A stretch of 34,358 nucleotides of DNA from Planctomycetota bacterium (GTDB lineage Bacteria > Planctomycetota > UBA11346). Location of the stretch: NCBI GenBank assembly GCA_024641365.1, contig JAHEDF010000003.1, positions 1 to 34,358 on the forward strand. The letters are read 5' to 3'. Below the pieces are notes generated by a model that ran no database searches, had not been told where the DNA came from, and saw nothing but the letters and a program-made list of their open reading frames with translations. Position 1 is the first letter of the stretch. Each line of letters begins with the position of its first letter. Below are positions 16,372 through 25,800 of the stretch, in pieces. Both the position numbers and the translations under genes were made by a program.

Positions 16372-17118
16372 ATGACAATGACGTCCGTCATTACGTTATT
16401 AGACACGTGGTTGAAACGACAGTTGCATCCTGATGCAGCGGTCTGGTTAAACGAGACGCTTGCGCGTATTGATAAAGAGGCTGGTGGCACACGCACCTTG
16501 TTTATGGCATTCGGATTAGCAGGACGGCGCAGTGGTAAAGCAGATGTACAATTTCATGACAGTGATTTAGAAGATGCGCACAAGGCGCGCTGTGGATGGA
16601 ATCCATCTGGGTGGAGTATCGATCAATTAGTGCGGTCGCGTTTAGTGTTGAGTGTTGTAGCGGATGATGCTGATGCCTGGCTTAAAATAATTGATCAATT
16701 ATTTGCTGCGGCGGGATTAGAAGAATTAGTTGCCTTGTATCAAGCGTTGCCACTGATGCCGCATCAACAACGATTGGCACCGCGTATCGCAGAAGGCATT
16801 CGTTCAAATATGACTGCGGTATTTAATGCGGTGGCGCTCAATAATCCTATTGCTAGCGAACAATTAGATGACGATGCATGGAATCAAATGATTTTAAAAT
16901 CGTTATTCGTTGGGAGCCCAGTTGCACGCATCGTTGGAACAGAGAAACGAGCAAATCGTATATTGGCACAGATGCTGATAGACTATGCTCGTGAACGCTA
17001 TGCCGCGAAACGTCCCATTCCCGTTGATTTATGGGCAGCCGCCCAACCTGGCTGCGACGCTGAACAGCGGCAGGCCTTGAACCAATTACAAGCCAGCGCT
17101 GCAGCGTTATCGTCGTAA
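16372..17118 (+). CDS. eboA: EboA domain-containing protein
   Basis: The 248-residue product matches EboA-type proteins over nearly its full length. Recognised blocks are LFMAFGLAGRRSGKA, WNPSGWSIDQLVRS, LVALYQALPLMPHQQRLAPRIAEGIRSNM and the highly conserved WNQMILKSLFVGSP. In cyanobacteria the ebo genes are linked to moving a scytonemin precursor across the membrane; in other phyla their function is unknown. The protein is predicted cytoplasmic and helical. ATGs at 16372 and 16378 are both possible; an upstream start at 16288 would overlap thpR. The ribosome binding site is weak. eboB follows 31 bp downstream, as in other ebo clusters. Confidence 0.88.
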   Translation: MTMTSVITLLDTWLKRQLHPDAAVWLNETLARIDKEAGGTRTLFMAFGLAGRRSGKADVQFHDSDLEDAHKARCGWNPSGWSIDQLVRSRLVLSVVADDADAWLKIIDQLFAAAGLEELVALYQALPLMPHQQRLAPRIAEGIRSNMTAVFNAVALNNPIASEQLDDDAWNQMILKSLFVGSPVARIVGTEKRANRILAQMLIDYARERYAAKRPIPVDLWAAAQPGCDAEQRQALNQLQASAAALSS

Positions 17119-17149
17119 CTACTAAAACAATTTTATTCGGAGCCATCAC

Positions 17150-18061
17150 ATGAAATTGATAGATCCCCATGTCCATATGAGCGCACGCACCACCGATGAT
17201 TATGAAGCCATGCGTGATGCTGGTGTGGTCGCGGTTATTGAGCCGGCGTTTTGGGTTGGTCAGCCTCGAACTACGCTCGGAACATTTCAGGATTATTATG
17301 CGTCATTAATTGGCTGGGAGCGTTTTCGTGCCGCGCAATTTGGTATTCGTCATTACTGCACCATTGGGCTCAATAGCAAAGAAGCAAATAATGAAGGATT
17401 AGCAAAAGAAGTCTTAGAAATATTACCACTCTTCGCCTGCAAAGATGGTGTCGTCGCGATTGGTGAAATTGGTTATGATGATCAAACTCCGGCAGAAGAT
17501 AAAATATTTCGTGCACAATTAGAATTGGCAAAAGAATTAAATTTACCAGTCATGATACATACGCCGCATCGCGATAAAAAACGTGGTACCAGTCGTTCTA
17601 TGGATGTGTGTATTGAGCATGGCTTACCGCCCTCCCAAGTGGTGGTCGATCATAATAATGAAGAAACCGTTAAAGAATGTTTAGACCGTGGTTTCTGGGC
17701 GGCATTTACCATTTATCCAAAAACGAAAATGGGCAATGAGCGCATGGTAGAAGTAGTGCGCACCTATGGCAAAGAACGTATTATTGTTGATAGCAGCGCA
17801 GATTGGGGCGTCAGTGATCCAATGGCTGTCCCTAAAACTGCGCGCTTAATGATTGAGCGTGGTATCCCGCAAGACCACGTGGAAGCAACTTGTTATGGCA
17901 ATGCTATTTTAGCCTATGGACCAAGCGGACAATTTAATGAATCAGATTGGTTAACGCCGGCGCCAATTGATCAACGTATGTTATTTGAAGGTAATAGTGT
18001 GTTGCGCGGTCAAATGCCAAAAGTCGATGAACCGAGCAAGGTCGAAGGGCTCATCTCCTAA
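17150..18061 (+). CDS. eboB: TatD-family metal-dependent hydrolase of the ebo cluster
   Basis: This 303-residue TIM-barrel hydrolase belongs to the TatD-like group that accompanies EboA. It opens with the metal-binding D-P-H-V-H (residues 5-9). VIEPAFWVGQPRTTLG, AIGEIGYDD, HTPHRDKKRGTSRS, VVDHNNEE and VDSSADWGVSDP follow, the last with the conserved catalytic or metal Asp. GGAG precedes the ATG at a suitable distance. The substrate is unknown. Canonical ebo clusters also carry a UbiA-type prenyltransferase, a dehydroquinate-synthase-like protein and others; none is adjacent here, where the next gene is on the opposite strand. Confidence 0.88.
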   Translation: MKLIDPHVHMSARTTDDYEAMRDAGVVAVIEPAFWVGQPRTTLGTFQDYYASLIGWERFRAAQFGIRHYCTIGLNSKEANNEGLAKEVLEILPLFACKDGVVAIGEIGYDDQTPAEDKIFRAQLELAKELNLPVMIHTPHRDKKRGTSRSMDVCIEHGLPPSQVVVDHNNEETVKECLDRGFWAAFTIYPKTKMGNERMVEVVRTYGKERIIVDSSADWGVSDPMAVPKTARLMIERGIPQDHVEATCYGNAILAYGPSGQFNESDWLTPAPIDQRMLFEGNSVLRGQMPKVDEPSKVEGLIS

Positions 18062-18090
18062 TACGTGATGATTTTCGCGTCATAATAATT

Positions 18091-18480
18091 TTATGATGAA
18101 GCCGGATTAATGAATTTTTGTATTGTGCTTGCTAATTGAGCAACATCGACCGGTTTTTCGAGGACTGCGACCACGTTGCTGCCGTCCTTCAAATCGTCCT
18201 CTAACAAGACGCCATAACCGCTAGAGAGAAGAACGGCTATTGATGGATTAATGCTGTAAACAGCGCGTGCTAATTCCATACCACTCATGAGCGGCATGGT
18301 GTAGTCACTTATAACGATTGACCAATGGTGTGGATTATCTGTTATCCATTGCAGCGCTTCATGTGGATCAACGGTCCCAACAGCTTGATAACCAAGACGT
18401 TGGATTTGCATGACGCCCAGATCAACCAGCATTTGTTCGTCATCAACTAATAATATTTTTCCGTTGTGATTTTGTGTCAT
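18091..18480 (-). CDS. Stand-alone response regulator receiver protein
   Basis: A 129-residue CheY-like receiver domain with no output domain. Acidic pocket D13-D14 is in ILLVDDEQ, the phospho-acceptor is D59 in IVISDYTMPLMSG, a Ser (86/87) is in LLSSGYG and the conserved Lys is K109 in LEKPV. The ending KPV-x-x-x-x-L-x-x-x-I-Q resembles receivers from hybrid histidine kinases. No kinase gene is next to it, so its partner is unknown. An upstream ATG at 18531 would add 17 residues; neither start has a clear ribosome binding site. It converges with eboB, 29 bp apart. Confidence 0.9.
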   Translation of the reverse strand: MTQNHNGKILLVDDEQMLVDLGVMQIQRLGYQAVGTVDPHEALQWITDNPHHWSIVISDYTMPLMSGMELARAVYSINPSIAVLLSSGYGVLLEDDLKDGSNVVAVLEKPVDVAQLASTIQKFINPASS

Positions 18481-18714
18481 TTTTGTGGGTATTGGTTTTC
18501 TGTCACTTAGTAAACAAAACGGGAGTCGCATTTCAACGCGTGATTTGTTGACAGCTACAGGTAGGAAAAATGCGGTTCTGAGCTGATATGCCGTAATTTA
18601 CTGACGCGTTTGTGATTTTCTTGATTCACGACATCATAGTCAGCTGTGTTAAGTTGCATTTCGCTAACATTACAATTCGCATCGTTTATCCATAATTTTA
18701 TATTAGCGTGCGGC

Positions 18715-18758
18715 AAAAAATAACCCATCGTGGTTGGTCCACGATGGGTTATTTTTTT
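18715..18758. terminator. Strong rho-independent terminator of the SNF2 gene
   Basis: AACCCATCGTGG and CCACGATGGGTT form a perfect stem with a TTGGT loop. A-runs and T-runs flank it, making the full 19-bp stem AAAAAATAACCCATCGTGG at 18715-18733 paired with 18739-18757. It lies 18 bp past the SNF2 stop at 18776. Flanking A/T tracts would let it work in both directions. Confidence 0.92.
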
Positions 18759-18775
18759 GTTAAAATTATTATTAA

Positions 18776-21517
18776 TTAAGAACCGACGCTGACCGCTACT
18801 TCGAAAAGACGCTCGACATCGCCAGCTTCTAAAGCACGTGCTAAACCTTCCAAGGCAAGATCACCAACTAAGCGACGTTTTTCTTCTTGGAGACGCAACA
18901 CGCGTTCTTCGATCGAATCGTCGGTGACAATACGATAGACCATAACCGGTTTATCTTGGCCGATACGATAGGCACGGTCAGCAGCTTGGTCTTCTGCAGC
19001 AGGGTTCCACCATGGGTCAAGAATAATAACGTAGTCAGCAGCCGTTAAATTAAGACCAACGCCCCCAGCTTTTAATGAAATCAGGAATAACGGATCGTCA
19101 CCATTTTGGAATGCTTTCACTTTTGCGGAACGATCACGGGTGCGGCCATCTAAATATTGGTAAGTGTATTTTCGTTCTTCCAATTTTTCTTGAATAACGG
19201 CTAAGAATTTCGTGAACGAACTAAATACCAAGGCACGATGGCCTTCACTAATTAATTCATCGACTAAATCGATAAATAATTCGACCTTCGCACTGTCTAA
19301 TTCTGGCGCACCAACCAAGGCTGGCGCACAGGCGGCCTGTCGCAGACGTGTAATAGCGGCCAAAATCGAGACGCGAGAACGTTCCAGACCTTTTGATCCC
19401 AAGAGGTCCATAACGCCAACGCGTTCTTTTTCGAGCAATTCGTGATAGAAACGATTTTGCTCATCAGACATTTGTGCATGTAAAAGAATTTCAGTTTTCG
19501 GTGGTAATTCCGTTGCCACTTCGCTTTTGATACGACGTAACACGAAAGGAGCCACACGATCGCGCAAGCGATTGATCGCTTCTGGATCGTCCTGCAAGGT
19601 TTCCTTCAGGGTTTTACGACGACCTAAGAAACCAGGCATTAAGAAGTGGAATATTGGCCATAAGTCTTCGGCACAGTTTTGTACCGGCGTACCAGATAAA
19701 CACATACGACGTCGAGCAGTTAATTTTAACGCAGCACGTGTGGTTTTCGCTTCTGGATTACGGATAACGTGCGCTTCGTCGAGAATAACCGTACTGTATT
19801 CAATCGAAGACAATAATTTAATGTCACGTTGTAATATATTATAACTGGTCAGCAGCATGCCTTTTTTCGGCAAGCGTTCAGTTGATTTAACACGGTCTAA
19901 GCCCAAATGAGTATGCACCGGAACATCAGGACAGAATTTCTTACATTCATCAACCCAGTTATCGACCACAGAACGTGGCGCGACGACTAAATGCACACCG
20001 GGGTCTTCGCGGTGACGATGTAAAACAAAACAAATCGACTGCACGGTTTTACCTAAACCCATGTCGTCAGCGAGTACGCCGCCTAAGCCACGATTCGATA
20101 AAAACACCATCCAATTAAATCCAGCATGTTGATATTCACGCAAGGTCGCGTTGAGACCTTTTGGTAAATCAACGTGTGGAATTGACGCGCCACCTTTTGC
20201 TAAACTAGCGAGGTCGAGTGTTTGTTCGTCGAGTTCCATTTTGCCGCCCGATTCAGCGAGCGACACAGCCATAGCAGCGGCGTGGCGAGGCACGCGTACT
20301 TTTCCGTTATGTTCTTTTAAACCACCAAATTCGGCCAAGGTACGATAACGCGTTAACCATTCATCATTAATGCGTGCACGTAAACCATCTTTAAACACCA
20401 TTACGTTTTGACCACGTGCGGCGTTCTTTAATAATTCTTTAATTGGCACGTGGCGACCATCAACCATCGCATCAATTTCTAATTCAAGAAATTCATCATG
20501 CGCAACCACTTTAGCGCTGGTAGCAATATCGGCCGGTGGACGGCCACGATGCAATCGATCTTGCCCGCGAATTTCCCACCCTTGTAAATTAGGAATGACT
20601 TGCGCCAAGAAACGGTCAGCCGCATCACCGTCAGCAACGAAACCGAATGCCCCGCGACGTTGTACTAAAGCGCCTCGTTTAATAAATTCATTACAACGTT
20701 GTAATTCCAAATCGCGATCACGTTCGCATTTTACAATATTACCATGTTTGTCTTCAGAGACGATTAATCCAATGCGTTCGAGTGGGTCGATTTCCGGGAC
20801 ATCATCGTGATAGCGGAATTTGACATGACCGCACAAGCGCGAATCCACTTCGTACATTTCTAAAATTGGCTGCGGACGACCACGCACTGGTTTGGCGCGT
20901 TCTGCTTGTGGTGGTACTTGTCCAGCATGCGCTAAAACACTGCGCCATGGATCGCGTACCAGCCATTCTTTTGGCACCATAATAGGGCCATGCATTAATG
21001 GGTCTAAATGCTCAGCGGGGCCTGTCCATTCGAGAGGAATAATACGGCCTCGGAAAACTAAATTCGGTCCAGGAATTAACCAAACATTTGCAACGGCTGC
21101 GCCACCGACTTCTAAATAGAGGCGTACTTTTTCGCCTTTGTCTTCCATCATTAAACGTGGTGAACGTGGACTGCCTTCAATGACGCATGGAAAAGTTTGA
21201 CCGTCGATCACCATGACGGGAGGTGGATGAATGCCACGCACCTGAGTGAGCGCACGTTGGATCGAATCTTGTTCATGCAGCGGTTCTGTTTTGACACCGG
21301 CTGCACCTTCCATTTGCAGCATGCGCGTGCGTTTACAGTTCGGCAAAGTCCGTGACAAAGTCAGCACGACTGGACCAGTGTGTCGAGGAGTTGGACGTGA
21401 GCTATCTGATGACGAGGAAGCCGATGCGCTTGCGGACATGATCAAATCCGTTTCTAATGATTCTTTTGATTCAGAGTGCGCTGCCTTAGCGCCGCCAATC
21501 AAATGTGGAGGGCGCAT
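18776..21517 (-). CDS. SNF2/RapA-family DNA-dependent ATPase
   Basis: A 913-residue SNF2-type ATPase. Residues about 1-460 form a poorly conserved N-terminal region, starting with a Ser-rich tail, that matches no domain I can name. The helicase core begins near 465. Walker A is in ADDMGLGKT (about residue 480-490), the DEAH box in VILDEAH (about 580), motif III is SGTPVQN (about 610) and motif VI is in QAADRAYRIGQ (about 850). HELICc features FSSFTKFL and SLKAGGVGLNL are intact. It likely remodels DNA-protein or RNA polymerase complexes, as bacterial SNF2/RapA proteins do. No SWIM zinc-finger CxCx pattern is seen at the N-terminus. An ATG at 21439 is an alternative start. It is a single-gene transcript ending at the 18715-18758 terminator. 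Confidence 0.93.
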   Translation of the reverse strand: MRPPHLIGGAKAAHSESKESLETDLIMSASASASSSSDSSRPTPRHTGPVVLTLSRTLPNCKRTRMLQMEGAAGVKTEPLHEQDSIQRALTQVRGIHPPPVMVIDGQTFPCVIEGSPRSPRLMMEDKGEKVRLYLEVGGAAVANVWLIPGPNLVFRGRIIPLEWTGPAEHLDPLMHGPIMVPKEWLVRDPWRSVLAHAGQVPPQAERAKPVRGRPQPILEMYEVDSRLCGHVKFRYHDDVPEIDPLERIGLIVSEDKHGNIVKCERDRDLELQRCNEFIKRGALVQRRGAFGFVADGDAADRFLAQVIPNLQGWEIRGQDRLHRGRPPADIATSAKVVAHDEFLELEIDAMVDGRHVPIKELLKNAARGQNVMVFKDGLRARINDEWLTRYRTLAEFGGLKEHNGKVRVPRHAAAMAVSLAESGGKMELDEQTLDLASLAKGGASIPHVDLPKGLNATLREYQHAGFNWMVFLSNRGLGGVLADDMGLGKTVQSICFVLHRHREDPGVHLVVAPRSVVDNWVDECKKFCPDVPVHTHLGLDRVKSTERLPKKGMLLTSYNILQRDIKLLSSIEYSTVILDEAHVIRNPEAKTTRAALKLTARRRMCLSGTPVQNCAEDLWPIFHFLMPGFLGRRKTLKETLQDDPEAINRLRDRVAPFVLRRIKSEVATELPPKTEILLHAQMSDEQNRFYHELLEKERVGVMDLLGSKGLERSRVSILAAITRLRQAACAPALVGAPELDSAKVELFIDLVDELISEGHRALVFSSFTKFLAVIQEKLEERKYTYQYLDGRTRDRSAKVKAFQNGDDPLFLISLKAGGVGLNLTAADYVIILDPWWNPAAEDQAADRAYRIGQDKPVMVYRIVTDDSIEERVLRLQEEKRRLVGDLALEGLARALEAGDVERLFEVAVSVGS

Positions 21518-21849
21518 ACTAACGGCTAATTCCTATCCGCAAGAAGGAAAAATTAGTATCATTCATCTCTAGAACCGGCAAATAACCCTCTTTTTAGGCA
21601 CTAATCGGTCATGGTCTTGTGACGGCTTTAGTTCCTCTCACTTTACCACATGAGGTTATATAAACCCATAATATCACACCCCTGAAATTGCTGATGAGGA
21701 GTTAAAACGGCTAAGTTACGTATCACCGCTATTGGGATGTCGTGTTACTTCGTAAGACAAGGTAAAAATAATAAAAAGACAGTCATTAAAATTTAGATAT
21801 ATTGTTGTTTGCCAGTTGCGAAAAAGTGATCAGCAACACGCTGCGCGCC
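21518..21849. other. Intergenic gap between divergent SNF2 and pgl genes
   Basis: These 332 bp are AT-rich with stops in all frames and no gene I can support. They must hold the promoters for the divergent SNF2 and pgl genes, but no convincing -35/-10 pair or repeat was seen. Confidence 0.5.
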
Positions 21850-22533
21850 ATGTTACCATACCAACCATCGACCGTCGCTGAAGCATTACATAGTATTTTA
21901 GATCAAGCAGCTGCAGAGAGCGGTCGTGCTACGCTTGCTATTCCCGGTGGTCGTTCCCCTGGTCCGGTGCTCACGGCATTAGCTGCGATCTGTGAACCAT
22001 TTTTACGAGAGCGCTTACATTTATTGTGGCTTGATGAACGGGCGGTGCCAGTTGGCCACGCAGATCGTAACGACGCGCCAACATTAGCGGCATGGCAAGC
22101 TGGTGGCGGATTACCAGCGCATGTCTATCCAATGCCAGCAGAACAATCTGATTTAGAAGCAGCAACAGCTGCGTATGCAGCTACCTTGCAACAAGCAACA
22201 GGCGGAACTGGCATAATAGATGCCTGTCTTATTGGCATTGGTGAAGACGGTCATATGGCTAGTTTATTCCCAAACCATCCTGGCTTACAGGAATTAGCCG
22301 ATGTATTTGCTATATATGATAGTCCGAAACCACCGCCAAAACGTATGAGTTTATCCTTACCAGTTTTACACCGAGCTCGCTATCACATCGTTATTGCATT
22401 AGGTACGGTCAAAGGTGTGGTTGCTAAAAAAGCGAAATCCGGTCCAGACAAATCGCTACCGGTAAGTTTATTGCCTGCCAATAAAACGGTGTGGTATTTA
22501 GATGATGCAGCAGTCGCAGCGTTTGATAAATAA
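21850..22533 (+). CDS. pgl: 6-phosphogluconolactonase (DevB/Pgl type)
   Basis: The 227-residue enzyme hydrolyses 6-phosphogluconolactone to 6-phosphogluconate in the oxidative pentose phosphate pathway. Family blocks are GGRSP (33-37), L-W-L-D-E-R-A-V-P (59-67) and G-I-G-E-D-G-H-M-A-S-L-F (129-140), which binds the sugar phosphate. The length fits the DevB type. A TTG at 21802 would add 16 residues; the ATG is preferred because the family starts there, although neither has a good ribosome binding site. No zwf or gnd is next to it in this window. Confidence 0.92.
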   Translation: MLPYQPSTVAEALHSILDQAAAESGRATLAIPGGRSPGPVLTALAAICEPFLRERLHLLWLDERAVPVGHADRNDAPTLAAWQAGGGLPAHVYPMPAEQSDLEAATAAYAATLQQATGGTGIIDACLIGIGEDGHMASLFPNHPGLQELADVFAIYDSPKPPPKRMSLSLPVLHRARYHIVIALGTVKGVVAKKAKSGPDKSLPVSLLPANKTVWYLDDAAVAAFDK

Positions 22534-22699
22534 GGTATTAACAAAAAATTGTGAAAATACGAGGTTTATTCAAAAGACATTGCATAAATCTGCCGCGGCA
22601 ATTTAACCTAAATACGGCATTAGAAAATGAAATATTATTATAAATCATTTAGCGCATTACGTTTAAGTCTTAATAATAGGTCACCTAAATAGTGATGTC

Positions 22700-22803
22700 A
22701 AAACCGGCAAGAGTACCCCAGGTGCAAGGCGTCCGAAGACGAAGCATAGCAGCGCTATGTGAGGATGAGGCAACGCAGCAGATGGGGTGCTATTGCCGGT
22801 TTT
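22700..22803. repeat. 104-bp palindromic hairpin element
   Basis: AAAACCGGCAA (22700-22710) and TTGCCGGTTTT (22793-22803) are perfect inverted ends. Next to them, ACCCCA pairs with TGGGGT, and the centre is CATAGC-AGC-GCTATG (22745-22759). Smaller internal hairpins such as CGTC-CGAA-GACG (22730-22741) are also present. It ends four bp from the stop of the sigma-HEAT gene, between convergent genes, like the larger mosaic at 9846-10399. It could be a dispersed palindromic repeat that also terminates transcription. Confidence 0.75.
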
Positions 22804-22807
22804 AGGT

Positions 22808-25800
22808 TTAAAAATCATTGGCAGCTTCGGGTGGTGGCGGATTATTAACTGGCTTTTGTGGTGACTCCTTTTTTGGCCATTTAAATGTATATCGGGTATT
22901 TTCTTTTTCGTCGTCCGACGCGTAGGGTTTTATATTAACCGCCTGCTCCAACCAATTTTTTACCTGCGGATCGGTTTCATTCTGCGCGCAAAGACGCAGT
23001 TGTGATTTCAAGCGTTCATGCTCAGGAAATGTTAGGATGTCTTTATAATTTAATGCAACACCAAGGGTCCAGCCAGCTTGTGCGCGGACATGAGGATCAA
23101 TATCCTTTGCGGCAGTTTTGGCTGCGGCTTCTAACAAAAGCAGTTTATCGGCATTTGCTATGACGACTCGTCGGTCAATTGCTGGCAGCATACTACGTGA
23201 GATGCGCGGAACATCATTAAATGCATCGCCAACAGTAGACCAGAAATTAGATCGCACATCATTATCAACATCATTACTGTAAAAGGAAACAGCGGTGCGC
23301 CACAGAGCGGGGTCATCTGTGTACAAATTATCAAGTACTTTATAGAGGGAGTATGGGTAATGTCTCAATTCAGCAGATTGTAGAATAATTGCCATAAGAT
23401 TTAACCAATCGTCCTTTGCAAACCACTCGGGGCGATCGAAGATAAAGCGAGTAGTTTCATTACGTACGGAGGCGAAACGGTGTTCTAAGTGTTTTTTCCA
23501 AGAATCAGCAGTGACAGGAAAAACAAGTGCATCTTTCTTTGCTTCAATGTGCAAAATAACCTCTTGCAGTTTATTTTTATCGTCCTGTGAGAGCAAAGGA
23601 GGAATTGGATACCGTTGAAATGGATTTTCACGAAAACAGGCAATTATTTTTTTTACTGCTTCCAGACAAACTTCTTCATGGATGTTATTATCGAGCATCA
23701 GCAGCAGGCGCTCACGCCCCTGTTGTTCTAATTCCGGGAGGCATTCGACGGCCAGTATATTTAAGCGTGGATCTGGGTCGTCTGCCAACGCAAGAATTAC
23801 ATTATTTGCACGTTCGCTCAGGCCGGCGAGTACTCGGCAAAATGCAATAAAACGCGGGCTATTTTTGTCAGGAAGATTGTCCATTAGGAACTTTTCAGCA
23901 CTGGTTTTATCAAGTGCCACTAAAACTTGTCCTGCTTTATAATGCCCACTGACGTCCCAGCCATTAAAACTTTTTTCAGGGGGAATGGTGTCATCTAATA
24001 GAATGCGTTTTAATTGCGCGATATGACCATCTGATTTACGGATTGAGGAATAGTCGCTAAGCAGAGATACGCTTAACCATTCGTGGGAATTTTTTGACAG
24101 TAAGTCGGTTAATATTTTATCGGTAATATCACCTTCATGTAATAATGCAGCTTCAATTGCACGACTTTGAATGGGTTGCTGTTTACTCTTGGTGGATTTT
24201 GCGATAAATTGTAATGCTTCGGTGCTGCCATTTAATGCAAGGCCATCAAAAGCGTAATTGTTACCAAAATTATCGACGTCTTTTGATATTTTAATCAAAA
24301 ATGGTATAACCCTTGGATCTTCGCTCTCGGCAATGGCTGCGATTGGAACTGGCGGATATAAATAACGTCCACCAGACTCTCTACCTTTTTCTGCAGCAGT
24401 TAGCAAAGCATTAATTGCTTGCGGAATGTGCATATATCCGAGCAATTTACCAGCTAATTGTCTAACTCTCATATCTAATTCGTGATTATTTAAAGCGCCG
24501 ACAAGTGGAGTAATAGCAGCCGGATTTTCACTCCAGCCCAAAGCTGCAAGCGCAAATAGATATTTCTTGTGGAGCGGGATTTCCGCTTCCGGTTCATCTG
24601 CTGGTGGAGCCGCCACGGCGAGTTGGTTGGTGTATGCAATGCATCGTTCAAGTTGCCCTGGAAGATTGAGCTGCCCGGCCAAATAAATACTATCAATTTC
24701 AGAGAATAATTTTTGTTTTATTGCTTCTGATAGGGCTTGCGTAACTTCCTTATCATCAACAAAACGAGATAAAATATTTCGGTCGTAAGCATCGGTAATT
24801 TTAAAAAACCCTGCATATTGACCATTAGATTTTTTCTTTCTATCAGGGATTGGTATAGTGTGTTTATTAATCCAATCAGAAAGCGCTTGTGCAGCAATTT
24901 TTCCGCGCCCCTCGTTGGCGAGATTCACTAACAATATACGTAATGCCGCGCTATCAGTGCAAGACGCGAGTGCATGTGCACTGGTAAGATCGCCGGTATT
25001 TTGAAATGATTGTTCTAATTCAAGTAAATGAGCAGACAGCACAGGCTTATCGATGAAAATAAAGCGGTCATTTTTCCACCAACGTAATTCAGCTGATTTA
25101 CACAATGCATCAAGAACAGTGCGCAATGGTTGATTTTTGCTAGCGACGGAAACTTCCGCAAACAAAGCGTCTTTGTTGTTAGCATTTGTTATTACTGGTA
25201 AAAGTTCATGTTGAGAGCTGGCAGGGTCCTGATCAAAATCAGCAAATCGTGTTGGAAAACCGATGATAAAACGCGGACGTTTATTTAATGGAATGGCGAT
25301 ACGCAATAAAGTTAAAGCACTATCAAGATCAATATTGTTAAGATGGAGGGTCACATTTTGATCTAATATAAGATCGGGTGCTGGAGCTGGTGGTGCAGTT
25401 ACCGCAGTTACCGCAGGATTTTCGTTAGACACAACAAATGGCGTTTCGGCTTTTGGTGCTTTTGAAGTAATAGATGCTGAGCCGACGGCTATCACCACAG
25501 CACTCAACAGTGTGACAATTAATTTCCCACCAAACCATAATGAAGACGTTGTCACGCCGATGCTACCCGCAGACATTGTGAGCGTGGTCGCTTTTCCTGT
25601 CGCACATGTCGAAGTAATTAGTTGGTTTAATACATCCGGCATAGCTGCAGCATGGAGGGGTGCCATGACGGATATGAGCGAGGTAGTGCCAACCGCAAAT
25701 CCACGCTTATGTAATGTTCGACGCAACATATTAAGTGCGCGATGGCAACGTGTGCGCACGGTTATTTCGCTCACGCCAAGCGTTGCTGCAATTGCCGTAT

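Noticed and set aside
18548..18553. Plus-strand TTGACA as a promoter
   Set aside because: No -10 element lies at the right spacing and no plus-strand gene follows.
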